Below are positions 55,196-63,418 of a DNA stretch of 63,418 nucleotides, one piece after another. The notes beneath the pieces are model-generated. The model did not search any database, had not been told where the DNA came from, and saw only the letters and a program-made list of their open reading frames with translations. The stretch lies in assembly GCA_903840265.1 (NCBI GenBank), contig CAIMFH010000047.1, forward strand, positions 1-63,418. Reading direction: 5' to 3'. Each line of letters begins with the position of its first letter. The stretch's first letter is position 1. This DNA comes from an uncultured Schlesneria sp. (GTDB lineage Bacteria; Planctomycetota; Planctomycetia; Planctomycetales; Planctomycetaceae). A program made the position numbers and the translations under genes.

Positions 55196-57052
55196 ATGCC
55201 ATTAACATGGATGCATCGCTCCCGGAGCGTGCTCTCTTTTCTCGTTCCCAATTCGAGAAGTCTGCTGCATCTAATGGTGGTGGCAGCAGGTATGGGAGCC
55301 TATTCGGCGTCCACGTTCGCCGAAGACAAAAGCGGCGAGACCGATCCCTTCGTCGAGTTGCGGCAGCGACTCGACCAGCTCGAACAAGATAACCGCGAAT
55401 TGCGTGCGGCGCTAAAACAGCGAGGCACCTCCTCTATCGAGCCTCTGGTCGGTGCCGTCCCGCCGGCTCCCGGTGAACTGGAGCCAGAAGAGACAGAAGA
55501 CGAACGCCGCATTGGAAGTGTCGTTCAGAAATACATGCGACGTCTGAACGCTCAACCCCAAGCGATTCTCCCGGACGACTCCGCGGAGGACTCGGCTCAA
55601 GACCAAAAAATCGCGATGCTGGAACGCGACGTCGGCGGTCTGACGAAAATTCTCAACGCGCCCAAGGCAGCATTCGGCAGCTATGGCAACGATGGACTAT
55701 TTTTCACCTCGAATGATGGCAATTTTAAAACCCACTACGGTGGTGTGGTTCAAATGGACTACATTGGAATGGGGCCCGCCAACGACGTCATTCCTCCGAG
55801 CGTCCACGCCTTGCAGGATTCCATCTCGTTCCGCCGTCTGCGTTGGCGAGCCGAAGGGACGATGTATAAGCATATCGACTATGTCATGGAGTTTGACTTC
55901 GCGCTTGCTCTGCAGAATAACGATCCAGGGAACCCCGCGAATCCGATGAACGGACTTCAAAGCACCATCGTTCATGGTGGTAGTGGGATCCAAAGCGGCA
56001 ACACGAATAACGTGATGCAGCCGACGACAATTTTCGTCACCTTCAATGACGTCCCTTGCCTTGGACATGTGCGGGTTGGTAATCAGCAAGACTGGTTCAG
56101 CATGGAGCATATTGAAAGTGCGCGGTTCCTGGACTTCATGGAACGAGCCCCCATCATGGATGCCTTCAGCGCGGCCAACAACAACGGTTACACCCCCGGG
56201 ATATCCGCGTACAATAACACTGAAGACAAAAGAGCGGGCCTGCAGCTTGGCTTCTACAAGAACAATGTCTATGACGCTGGTTACACGTTCGATCTCGGTA
56301 ATGCCTGGACCTATGGCGGTCGTGCCATCTGGACGCCGTATTACGATGAGGAGACGAAGGGCCGCTACATGGTTCACACTGGCCTCGGCAGTGAATACCG
56401 GACTTTTAACGAATCATTGAACCCACAAAATCAGGGCACCAACATCCGAATTCGCTCGCGAGGCGATCTTCGAAATACGTCGTCAACTCTGGACCCCAAC
56501 TACGCGGATACCGGAAACTTCTTTGTACAAAGCCAAATTCTGGTTGATCCGGAAATCGCGATTCAGTTGGGTCCCTTGCTGTTGAGGGCGGAATACTGTG
56601 CGAGCTGGTTGCAGGGAGCTCGGCCGTTCCATAGTTCTGCTGTCGACCTCGGCACGGTGTTCATGCAAGGCGGCTATGCCGAGGCCCTGTACTTCCTAAC
56701 CGGCGAAAACCGTGACTACAACAAAGTCTCGGGTGTCTTCAATCGCGTCATTCCCAAGAACAATGCCAACTTTTCGGAGTGCAAGTATGGTGCCTGGCAG
56801 GTTGGTGCCCGCTACGACTGGATCGATTTGAATTCGTTCGGCATCAATGGAGGCCAGGCACAAGACGGCACGTTGGGATTGAACTGGTTTTTGAATCCCA
56901 ATCTCCGTATCCAAGTCAACTATGTGCTGACCCACGTCAACAACGCCGGCCCGTCGGGAATCGTGACCACCAACGGTGCCCTCGTCGGCTCGAAGTTCAT
57001 CGGAGACGGGTATATTAACTCTGTCGGTACGCGACTCGACTGGACGTTCTAA
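55196..57052 (+). CDS. Phosphate-selective-type (OprO/OprP) outer-membrane porin, second copy
   Basis: A 618-residue protein. The N-terminal segment has a signal (LLHLMVVAAGMGAYSASTFAED) after an unusually long basic leader, so the true start may be an internal ATG. A coiled coil (ELRQRLDQLEQDNRELRAALKQ, about 52-75) precedes the barrel, which opens FKTHYGGVVQMDYIGMGP and continues FRRLRWRAEGTMYKHIDYVMEFDF, typical of the O/P family. It ends in TRLDWTF with a terminal phenylalanine. It is a divergent paralogue of the porin at 52521-54203, on the other side of the small lipoprotein. Its barrel is longer and has asparagine-rich loops. Confidence 0.88.
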   Translation: MPLTWMHRSRSVLSFLVPNSRSLLHLMVVAAGMGAYSASTFAEDKSGETDPFVELRQRLDQLEQDNRELRAALKQRGTSSIEPLVGAVPPAPGELEPEETEDERRIGSVVQKYMRRLNAQPQAILPDDSAEDSAQDQKIAMLERDVGGLTKILNAPKAAFGSYGNDGLFFTSNDGNFKTHYGGVVQMDYIGMGPANDVIPPSVHALQDSISFRRLRWRAEGTMYKHIDYVMEFDFALALQNNDPGNPANPMNGLQSTIVHGGSGIQSGNTNNVMQPTTIFVTFNDVPCLGHVRVGNQQDWFSMEHIESARFLDFMERAPIMDAFSAANNNGYTPGISAYNNTEDKRAGLQLGFYKNNVYDAGYTFDLGNAWTYGGRAIWTPYYDEETKGRYMVHTGLGSEYRTFNESLNPQNQGTNIRIRSRGDLRNTSSTLDPNYADTGNFFVQSQILVDPEIAIQLGPLLLRAEYCASWLQGARPFHSSAVDLGTVFMQGGYAEALYFLTGENRDYNKVSGVFNRVIPKNNANFSECKYGAWQVGARYDWIDLNSFGINGGQAQDGTLGLNWFLNPNLRIQVNYVLTHVNNAGPSGIVTTNGALVGSKFIGDGYINSVGTRLDWTF

Positions 57053-57122
57053 TCAACGCTTTCGCACAGTGAATTTGAATCGTGTACGGTCATTTAAGCA
57101 CGACCGTTGATCGCCAAGCCAT

Positions 57123-57833
57123 CTATTGGAACAGCGAAGGGTCGCCATCGTTGTCGCCAAGACGGTGCTGGTCGAGCCAACCGTTAATGTCAAAATTCGT
57201 GGTCGGTGGAGCTGGCTTCGCCACGTACGGGGTTGTCTTCAATTGATCCATCTCTGCCTGAAGCCGAGCCAGTTGTAACTCCAGGACACGCATGCGGCGG
57301 GCCGTCTCGGGAGAAGTGGCACCGGGGGCAGTTGCCGTTGCGGCTGGCTTCGTTGGTTTCGCCGGTGCGGTATTAGGGAACAGCTCTGCATGACTGATCA
57401 CGTCCATCTTTAATGTTTGACGCTCCCCTGCTCGACGAATCACAACCTCGATCCGCGTTCCCGGGTGGAATGACGCGATCTCATCGATCAACCCTTGAGC
57501 GGTCTTGGTGCGTTCGTTGTTCACGTATCGAATATCGTCCCCCACCTGCAATCCCGCTTTCTCTGCAGGACCCTTCGGAACCACTTTGGAAACAAGTACG
57601 TGATCTTCAGATTCGTAGAGAAACACCCCGACCGCACCTCGTTTCGATAGGTCGAGCTTCTTGGCGTCGCTGGTTTTGGTCTCTTGCGAGTAGCCAGTTT
57701 GTGACACCATCAACAATCCCACCACGAACACAGCACAGGCGATCCCCATCACCTCGAAGACTTTTGTGAGTCGAAACCAAGCCATCGGACGGCGACCATC
57801 ACGCGAAGATTGAAGAGTCGGTAAATCAGACAT
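57123..57833 (-). CDS. Membrane-anchored PDZ-domain protein
   Basis: From the ATG at 57833 (GGAG seven bases upstream) the protein has 236 residues. A short cytoplasmic part and one membrane helix (VFEVMGIACAVFVVGLLMV) are followed by a PDZ domain (about 65-150): VGVFLYESEDHVLVSKVVPKGPAEKAGLQVGDDIRYVN, with the carboxylate-binding loop in GVFL. After an Ala/Pro/Thr linker there is a short coiled coil (RMRVLELQLARLQAEMDQLK). No protease domain is present. It probably scaffolds periplasmic protein ends. It is convergent with the porin at 57052. Confidence 0.85.
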   Translation of the reverse strand: MSDLPTLQSSRDGRRPMAWFRLTKVFEVMGIACAVFVVGLLMVSQTGYSQETKTSDAKKLDLSKRGAVGVFLYESEDHVLVSKVVPKGPAEKAGLQVGDDIRYVNNERTKTAQGLIDEIASFHPGTRIEVVIRRAGERQTLKMDVISHAELFPNTAPAKPTKPAATATAPGATSPETARRMRVLELQLARLQAEMDQLKTTPYVAKPAPPTTNFDINGWLDQHRLGDNDGDPSLFQ

Positions 57834-58660
57834 GGGAATCTCCAGAAGTGGCTCACGATGTGAAACGTCGTTTTCGAACGACCCAGTCACCGAAAACATC
57901 TTAGCGCGCCAAAGTCGCAATGAGAAGGATTCGGGTCACTGTGGTCTTCATCAACATTCACGGGCGGAATGAACTTGTAAGAAGCGGCGGCCAGATCGTT
58001 CTTTGGCTTGGAGAAGACGTTGCAAATGAAGTAGCCAGTTGGCCAATTCATAGACGCTTTCGGAGTGAAAACCATTCGAGAGGCCAAGACCATCGATTGA
58101 ATCTGCCGCCGTCAGCGAGTATTCGCTAAGTCCGATTGCGTTAGTATACGAGACCCGATGCATCGCAGCCTTCTCCGATTCTTCACATTTGGCTTGAAGG
58201 CAGTGCGTTTGCTGTTCCACAGGTTAGCTTCCCAGCCCCGAACTCGTTTCCATTGATCGGGATAGGTTCTGTGCGCCTGTATCGTCAGTTGCTGCTACGG
58301 AGCGGATCCGCTGACGCAAGATCCGAACGGAGCACCACCCAGTCTTTTCGGAGATCACTCGATTTCTGGTACGACAGGGACGTTCTCGATCCGACGTGCC
58401 AGATTGATTCTCGCTGAGGAAGTGAGCGATCATCTTCTGCTGTATTTCCAATTTGATTTTGCGAATACACCCGCCGACGGTTCCAATACGTTTTTCGCTC
58501 AAAGTCGCGACCTCTACGGTGATATCTACATCGATACGTCAATCAGTAGCAGAAGACGTGGGGGAAACGGATTAATCAATTGTCGTATAGACGCGGGAAT
58601 TGAGATGCGTCGATTTGATCGATCTACCTACGGTCCGTTTTCGTTTTGCTCGTTTTAGTA
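57834..58660. other. Region with few genes between the PDZ and TolC-like genes
   Basis: About 830 bases. Apart from the possible small gene at 57951-58163 I found no convincing frame, RNA or terminator. Open frames at 58224-58658 on both strands have no protein-like character. Confidence 0.4.
57951..58163 (-). CDS. Possible small hypothetical protein
   Basis: A 70-residue frame from the ATG at 58163, with GGAGAAGG five bases upstream on the minus strand. The sequence MHRVSYTNAIGLSEYSLTAA and SESVYELANWLLHLQRLL look reasonable for a small helical protein. It ends about 118 bases before the PDZ start on the same strand. Family unknown; the case rests on the ribosome-binding site. Confidence 0.35.
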   Translation of the reverse strand: MHRVSYTNAIGLSEYSLTAADSIDGLGLSNGFHSESVYELANWLLHLQRLLQAKERSGRRFLQVHSAREC

Positions 58661-60247
58661 CTACTGCCCTTGCAGGGGACTTTCGCCCATGACGACGAAC
58701 AGACGAAACTGTGCGATGTTAAAGGCGATGGCGGCGTCGATCACATCCAGCCGAGCTCGCTTCAGCAAATCCAGACTATTGCAGACCTCGATGGGCAGGC
58801 CTTCACCAGCTCGTATCCGTTGCAAGTCGTGATCCGCAGCACTGTTCGCTGCGGCAACTTGCACTTGGGAAACGTGCAGGCGTCGTCGCGCAGACTGCAT
58901 GTCGGCAAACGCTTCGCTCACTTCACGGCGAATGACATTGAGGGTCAGTGCACGATATTGAACTGCTTCATCTCGTTCTGCCGCGCGCTCCTGTTGGAGT
59001 GAACGATTTCCCGCACCCATATTTTGCAGTTGCCAAAATGCGAATACGTCGAAGTCGGTTCGCGCAGCAGTCGTTTGATAGAACGATGAGACGTTGAGAT
59101 CTTGCCGGTTGCTACCACCTCCGAAACCGCCGCCGCTGAAACCGACTGACAAAGTCGGCAACCACGGCCGCATGATTTCCTGCTTCACACGTGCCTCGGC
59201 AGCACCGATCGCTGCACCGGTAGCTTTCACTTCAGGGCGTCGTGCCTGAGCGATATCAACGAGATAGCCAAGATCCGTATCCAGCGGCGTTAGTACGATG
59301 AGTTCTAACGGAGCAGAAGGGGACTCCAGCATGACGGACTGATCGAGACGAAGCAGCTGCGCTAGATTGCCTGATGCAACAGCGACCTCTTCCTCCGTCC
59401 GTTGCAATTCCATCATGACCAGCAGTGCATGCGAACGAGCACGATGAAAATCGGCATATCGACCTTGGCCAACAACAGCAAAACTCTTCGTCAAACGGAC
59501 GACCTCACGATACTGGCTCAGTGACAGCTGCAATGCTTCCATACGTGTTTCCGCTCGAGTCAGCATCAAGTAGTTCGTCGCGACATCCAGCAGCGTCAAA
59601 TTCGAAACAGCATGAGCACGTGCATTTCGTTCCGCAACGACTTGGCACGCGGCCAAAGGGGCGTAGACCGCATCACCGAGTTGAGCGAACACGCGGACGG
59701 CCGGAATCGCGACCGTCTCGGCCGCTAGAGTTCGCGAGCCACCGCCGAAGTAGATGGATTGCTCATTAATCGTTCGAATCTCACCAAAGGACGTTTGCAG
59801 CTTTCCCGAGTGCAGGTGATAGTTGGTCCCTGCTGTCAGCGTGGGAAGCAACAACGATTTGGCTCCCAGTTCCAACGCCAGCGCTTCTCGCACGCTTTCG
59901 TGCGCCAGCCCGATTCGAGGATTGACGGTCGTGGCTAATCTCAACGCGGTGGTCATGTCGATGGTGTGCCGCGGCGACTCGGGCACTTCCCAATTGACGG
60001 TCTCCCCTTCATCGTCTGTACGCGGGGATGGAGGAACATCGGCTCGAAAACGCTCGACTGACATCGACGTGTTGACGACGTCAGTTTGTTGCTGGAGCGA
60101 GATTGGAGCGGGCAGATCACCGTCTTCGGCTTCGGCACCGCCGACGAAGCAACACTGCAAGGCCGTGCAGAAGATGCAGAGCCTCAAGATCGGCGAGCAG
60201 GGGCGGCCTTGAGCCCAGGTAAAATGGATCGGTGGTTCGTACCGCAT
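58661..60247 (-). CDS. TolC-like outer-membrane protein, copy 1 of 3
   Basis: A 528-residue protein with signal-like LCIFCTALQCCFVGGAEAE and the layout of an outer-membrane efflux protein: two long helical halves (for example ALALELGAKSLLLPTLTAG and AAGEARVKQEIMRPWLPTL-type repeats), each with short beta segments for a barrel. A glycine motif, GFSGGGFGGGSN near residue 360, is shared with both neighbours. It is the most divergent of the three (HLHSGKLQTSFGEIRTINEQ). It would be the exit channel of a tripartite transporter. The three genes run in one direction with gaps of 59 and 70 bases, so one operon is likely; no inner-membrane partner is visible. The start codon has no clear ribosome-binding site. 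Confidence 0.8.
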   Translation of the reverse strand: MRYEPPIHFTWAQGRPCSPILRLCIFCTALQCCFVGGAEAEDGDLPAPISLQQQTDVVNTSMSVERFRADVPPSPRTDDEGETVNWEVPESPRHTIDMTTALRLATTVNPRIGLAHESVREALALELGAKSLLLPTLTAGTNYHLHSGKLQTSFGEIRTINEQSIYFGGGSRTLAAETVAIPAVRVFAQLGDAVYAPLAACQVVAERNARAHAVSNLTLLDVATNYLMLTRAETRMEALQLSLSQYREVVRLTKSFAVVGQGRYADFHRARSHALLVMMELQRTEEEVAVASGNLAQLLRLDQSVMLESPSAPLELIVLTPLDTDLGYLVDIAQARRPEVKATGAAIGAAEARVKQEIMRPWLPTLSVGFSGGGFGGGSNRQDLNVSSFYQTTAARTDFDVFAFWQLQNMGAGNRSLQQERAAERDEAVQYRALTLNVIRREVSEAFADMQSARRRLHVSQVQVAAANSAADHDLQRIRAGEGLPIEVCNSLDLLKRARLDVIDAAIAFNIAQFRLFVVMGESPLQGQ

Positions 60248-60306
60248 GGGGAAGATCTACTTAGTAAACAACGGCAACAAAGGTCGCGTCACGACGTCTT
60301 GTGGTC

Positions 60307-62007
60307 TCAAGGGTTGTCCGCATCTTTCTGCACGCCTGATTCATCCAAATTCGCTGGAGCAACTGTAATCGTGCCCGTTGCTGGTCGAGCCAGCATGTCG
60401 GCTGGCGGTTGGCCGAGTGCGACGTACAGATCAAATTGAGCTCGATTGAAAGCCATCACGGCTCGCAGGTAGGCAAGGCTCGCTCGTTCTAATAATTCCA
60501 GGCTGTCGAGAACTTCGATTGGCAGACCTTCATTGGCCTTGGCACGAAGCAAGTCCTCTTGAAACGCATCGCTGGCGGCACTGATGGCAGCTTCACCAAC
60601 GTTCAGTTGCGCATACCGAATAGTGCTGCGTCGATGAGCCAATGAAACTTCCTTCCGCACTTGTTCCAGCACTGCGATCTCTTCCCAGTGTGCGGTCCGC
60701 AGGTGGCTTCGCGCCGCCTGAATCAGCGACTTATTTCCCAGCCCCAGATTCTGGAGAGACCAGTAAGCCATCACATCCAAGTCCGTGCGATCGGCGAAAC
60801 TGCCGAATTGAGGTTCGCCGCGGGCGAAGGGAGTGGAACCGACAGGTTGCGAGACCAGATTGCTTCCGCCGCCAAACCCGCCGGCGCTGAATCCCAGGAA
60901 GACATTGGGAGAGAAGGGGAGCAACTTTGCGCTATCCAGCTCGAGCAAACTGCGACAGATTGAGTTCTGTTGCGCCTTCAACTCAGGACGCTGCAAGAGC
61001 GAGATCGCCAGAGATTCAGGCAGGGTTAGGTCAGGGGCAACGATCGAATGAGGGACAACGAAGTTGTCGATAGGGTGGTACCTCGCTGATTGATCGAGGC
61101 CCACTAGTCGGGCGAGCATCGCCGAAGCGCGATCGGCATTCGCATCCGCCGTCAGAAGTTCAGCATCATGGTTGTAGAGCCTCGTGGCTGCCCGTTCGGC
61201 ATCTGCAGAACGGCCTTGGCCAACTTTTGCAAATGCCGCCGTAGTACGAGCAACCTCTGCTGATCGTTCGCGAATGATCAGGCGGATACTGCGTTCGCCA
61301 TTTGCTTCCAACAGATCGAGGTATGAGGTGACCACGTCCAGCAGAATTTGGTTTCGTGCCGCTTCACTTTCGAATTGACGCTGTGATACGACCTGCTTCG
61401 TGATCAATGTATTGTAGATCGCTTCTGACGCGTTGAAATTCCAAACGACGCCGGGAATGTTGACGGTCCCCGCCGCGATCGCGTTGGCCCCGGCTCCGAA
61501 GAAGAGTGCCTGGCGCTGGACTTTGAGAATATTGCCGCTGGACTGTTGAAGCACTCCGGTGTGGCTATCCAAATTCGTTCCCAAATTGATCGTGGGTAGG
61601 AACTGGGCCGCTGCCAATTGTCGGACAGCGACCGCCTCTGAAACACGTGTTTGTGCGATCAGTAGTTCCGGATTCTGAATACCAGCAAGGCTCAGAACCG
61701 TTGCCAAATCGATCGGGATCACATGGACTCGCCGCAGCATTCTGAGATGCTCAATCGATGGCGGCCCTTCAAGTTGCAGCCCGACCAGTCCTGGATCTTT
61801 GGGAGTTGCATCAGGTGATGGTGGAAGCTCACTTTCGATCTGATCCTGACGCACTGAGGGTGAAGTTCGACGTCGTGCATCGACATCATTTCCGTCGGCT
61901 AGTCGCTGGCCCCCGATCCCCGCCCAGATGGCGAAGACGCATCCCAGCAGCAAGACGTTGCTGTCTCCGCGTGAGCTAAATTGTCTCTGCCTGTTGTGCC
62001 GTCGCAA
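60307..62007 (-). CDS. TolC-like outer-membrane protein, copy 2 of 3
   Basis: A 566-residue protein whose TTG start at 62007 has AGGAGG ten bases upstream. A basic N-terminus and hydrophobic SNVLLLGCVFAIWAGI act as signal. OEP features: ARQLAAAQ-like repeats (AVAVRQLAAAQFLPTINLGTN, near 147), FAKVGQGRSADAERA near 270, QRPELKAQQNSIC near 340, the motif GFSAGGFGGGSN near 370, and the late ANEGLPIEVLDSLELLERA near 505. It ends with VALGQPPADM, a pattern shared with copy 3. It is closest to copy 3. Its function is likely an outer-membrane export channel. Confidence 0.85.
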   Translation of the reverse strand: MRRHNRQRQFSSRGDSNVLLLGCVFAIWAGIGGQRLADGNDVDARRRTSPSVRQDQIESELPPSPDATPKDPGLVGLQLEGPPSIEHLRMLRRVHVIPIDLATVLSLAGIQNPELLIAQTRVSEAVAVRQLAAAQFLPTINLGTNLDSHTGVLQQSSGNILKVQRQALFFGAGANAIAAGTVNIPGVVWNFNASEAIYNTLITKQVVSQRQFESEAARNQILLDVVTSYLDLLEANGERSIRLIIRERSAEVARTTAAFAKVGQGRSADAERAATRLYNHDAELLTADANADRASAMLARLVGLDQSARYHPIDNFVVPHSIVAPDLTLPESLAISLLQRPELKAQQNSICRSLLELDSAKLLPFSPNVFLGFSAGGFGGGSNLVSQPVGSTPFARGEPQFGSFADRTDLDVMAYWSLQNLGLGNKSLIQAARSHLRTAHWEEIAVLEQVRKEVSLAHRRSTIRYAQLNVGEAAISAASDAFQEDLLRAKANEGLPIEVLDSLELLERASLAYLRAVMAFNRAQFDLYVALGQPPADMLARPATGTITVAPANLDESGVQKDADNP

Positions 62008-62077
62008 GATCCTGGTCCTCCTTGACCAAATTCGCGCAGTAGATCTTTCCGATTAATCGCTGTGCCTCTAGATATCA

Positions 62078-63346
62078 TCAGGGCGAGTTGTCGGTATCCA
62101 CGAGTCGAACGACCATGTTCGCTGGTGGACTGCCCAAAGCGGTGTAGAGTTCAAAATGGGCCTTGTTGTATCGGACAATCGTTTCCACATAATCCTGGCG
62201 TGCTTGCTTCAGCAACCGCAAGCTATCGAGTGCTTCGATGGGGTGTCCTTCGTTTGATCGAATTCGAATCAAATCTTCGTTGTGCGCTGCCAATCCGGCG
62301 AGGACCGCGCGTTCACGCAAGTGAAGTTGGGAAAAGTATGTGTGTGTCCGCACCTGAGCATCGACAACTTCCTGACGAACACGATTCAACGTATTCAACA
62401 GTTCCAGATCAGCCTGCTGCCATCGTGCCTGGGCGACATTGATTATCGCCTTGTTGCCGACCCCTAGATTTCGCAAAGACCAGTAGGCCACGGCATCGAG
62501 ATCAGTTCTTCCATCGAGCGAACTGAACCGAGCTTGATCGGTCGCCGCGCCGGAGACCGATGTCGATCCGGCGACCAGATTGCTGCCTCCGCCAAAACCT
62601 CCGCTGCTGAAGCCAAACATGATCTGTGGAGAAAATGGCAGCATCTTCGCGTTCTTCAGTCCGATTAATGCCGCTTGAACCAGCGCTTGGTGCTCGTGAA
62701 GTTCGGGACGTTGGATCAGCGCGATCGCGAGTAATTCGGTCCTCGGGATCAGCTCTGGAACGGCCGGGTGCGGAACCAGGTAGTTGTCTGCGGCATGCAG
62801 CCGGGACGAATATTGCAAGTTCAGGAGTTCGGCCAGTCGTGCCGACGCCACAGCAACTTCGGCTTCCGCCCGAACTAAGTCGGCGGCACGCAATTCGAGT
62901 TCAGCGGCAGCTCGCTCGGCATCGGATGGCAGGCCTTGTCCGGTCTTCGCGAAGGCAGCCGTGATCTGAGCGACTTCCTGCATCTCTTTTTTGGCTTGAA
63001 TGGCCAGACTGCGTTGTGCCTGTGCCGCGACCAGATCGATATAGGCGATTGCAACATTCATCAGAATCTGATTTCGCACAGCAGTGACGCGATACGCTGC
63101 CGCGTCGCGACGTTGCCGCAGCTCGTAATACCGGAACAGGCTTTCGCCGACATTCAAATTGTATTGAACACCGGGAATGCTGACTGACCCGGCTGCGACC
63201 GCTTGCGCACCGGCACCGATATACATCGCATCCCGATTTACTTGCAGGATGTTGCCGCTTGCTTGTTGTAAAGCACCGCTGTTAAGCCCGGTTGAAAACG
63301 GCGGCGCTTTCCGGGGGAAAATCTGGATGAAAATGGCAGCGCACAT
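62078..63346 (-). CDS. TolC-like outer-membrane protein, copy 3 of 3, N-terminus lost or out of frame
   Basis: The frame gives 422 residues from 63346. From GALQQASGNILQVNRDAMYIGAG onward it aligns by eye with copy 2, including FAKTGQGLPSDAERA, QRPELHEHQ, GFSSGGFGGGSN and SNEGHPIEALDSLRLLKQA, and it ends LGSPPANMVVRLVDTD. The first 22 residues (MCAAIFIQIFPRKAPPF...) have no counterpart in copy 2, where about 160 residues with signal peptide and first helices precede this point. Either the gene is truncated or a frameshift or insertion near 63290 separates it from an N-terminal part, of which nothing recognisable lies within the window. As drawn it has no export signal, so it is probably non-functional or misframed. 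Confidence 0.65.
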   Translation of the reverse strand: MCAAIFIQIFPRKAPPFSTGLNSGALQQASGNILQVNRDAMYIGAGAQAVAAGSVSIPGVQYNLNVGESLFRYYELRQRRDAAAYRVTAVRNQILMNVAIAYIDLVAAQAQRSLAIQAKKEMQEVAQITAAFAKTGQGLPSDAERAAAELELRAADLVRAEAEVAVASARLAELLNLQYSSRLHAADNYLVPHPAVPELIPRTELLAIALIQRPELHEHQALVQAALIGLKNAKMLPFSPQIMFGFSSGGFGGGSNLVAGSTSVSGAATDQARFSSLDGRTDLDAVAYWSLRNLGVGNKAIINVAQARWQQADLELLNTLNRVRQEVVDAQVRTHTYFSQLHLRERAVLAGLAAHNEDLIRIRSNEGHPIEALDSLRLLKQARQDYVETIVRYNKAHFELYTALGSPPANMVVRLVDTDNSP

Positions 63347-63371
63347 GCGTGCAGTTCGGTGAAGCCAGAAG

Positions 63372-63389
63372 ATGGGGCGTCAGCCCCAT
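63372..63389. repeat. Short perfect hairpin near the window edge
   Basis: ATGGGGC (63372-63378) and GCCCCAT (63383-63389) form a 7-bp perfect stem with a GTCA loop, just upstream of the broken start of the third TolC-like gene. It might belong to an inserted element that removed the gene's beginning. The rest lies beyond the window. Confidence 0.4.
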
Positions 63390-63418
63390 TTGTTTCAGCT
63401 TCATCGAGGTGCCCAGGA

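Noticed and set aside
57086-57107. ACGGTC/GACCGT hairpin between the convergent porin and PDZ genes
   Set aside because: The 6-bp stem with a 10-base loop and no T-run is too weak to call a terminator.

Overview
The window reads as chromosomal DNA of a planctomycete (Planctomycetota). The clearest markers are a DUF1592-type planctomycete cytochrome (30143-32794) followed by a DUF1552 twin-arginine protein (33083-34480), a TIGR03000 domain, an ECF sigma factor next to a TPR-bearing serine/threonine kinase, a fused CysN-CysC, a secreted Gfo/Idh/MocA oxidoreductase and many exported proteins of unknown function. No rRNA, tRNA, CRISPR array, transposase or complete prophage was recognised. The assignment rests on family knowledge, not on a database search.

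Layout. 1-434: the end of a DUF3987-type protein, then a nested palindromic element. 820-8420: a membrane-anchored protein, an Ntn-hydrolase, a phosphoesterase, an exported unknown coupled to a GNAT acetyltransferase, and a secreted alpha/beta hydrolase. 8422-19785: a DUF155-like membrane protein, a BON protein, an oxidoreductase, small unknowns, a repeat-helical exported protein, a CocE/NonD hydrolase, an M3 peptidase and an exported methyltransferase. 20152-29576: a DevBCA-like ABC exporter (adaptor, two FtsX permeases, ATPase), a convergent outer-membrane factor broken by an amber codon, an FHA-class III nucleotide cyclase and a class II-type cyclic nucleotide phosphodiesterase. 30143-34480: the DUF1592/DUF1552 cluster behind a strong leader hairpin. 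34888-37837: cysD and cysNC (sulfate activation). 38003-41555: ECF sigma factor and kinase. 42005-47708: an RND pump with two adaptors. 47913-49740: Ohr, an SDR protein and a RidA-like protein. 50160-52320: csrA, then gnd and pgl (pentose phosphate pathway). 52521-57052: two divergent phosphate-selective-type porins around a small lipoprotein. 57123-63346: a PDZ protein and three tandem TolC-like proteins.

The most interesting system is at 20152-29576. The exporter ATPase carries a C-terminal cyclic-nucleotide-binding domain with an intact phosphate-binding cassette, and genes that look able to make and destroy cyclic nucleotides lie about 2 kb away. The simplest hypothesis is an envelope exporter gated by a second messenger: phosphoprotein signal (FHA) to cyclic nucleotide to ATPase, reset by the phosphodiesterase. 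The domains are seen in the sequence; the coupling between them is inferred.

Other oddities: an APS-kinase domain lacking its usual DGDN and serine motifs, an exported SAM-type methyltransferase, an SDR protein without the catalytic tyrosine, an 11-bp perfect hairpin just ahead of the DUF1592 start, and several unrelated palindromic intergenic elements.
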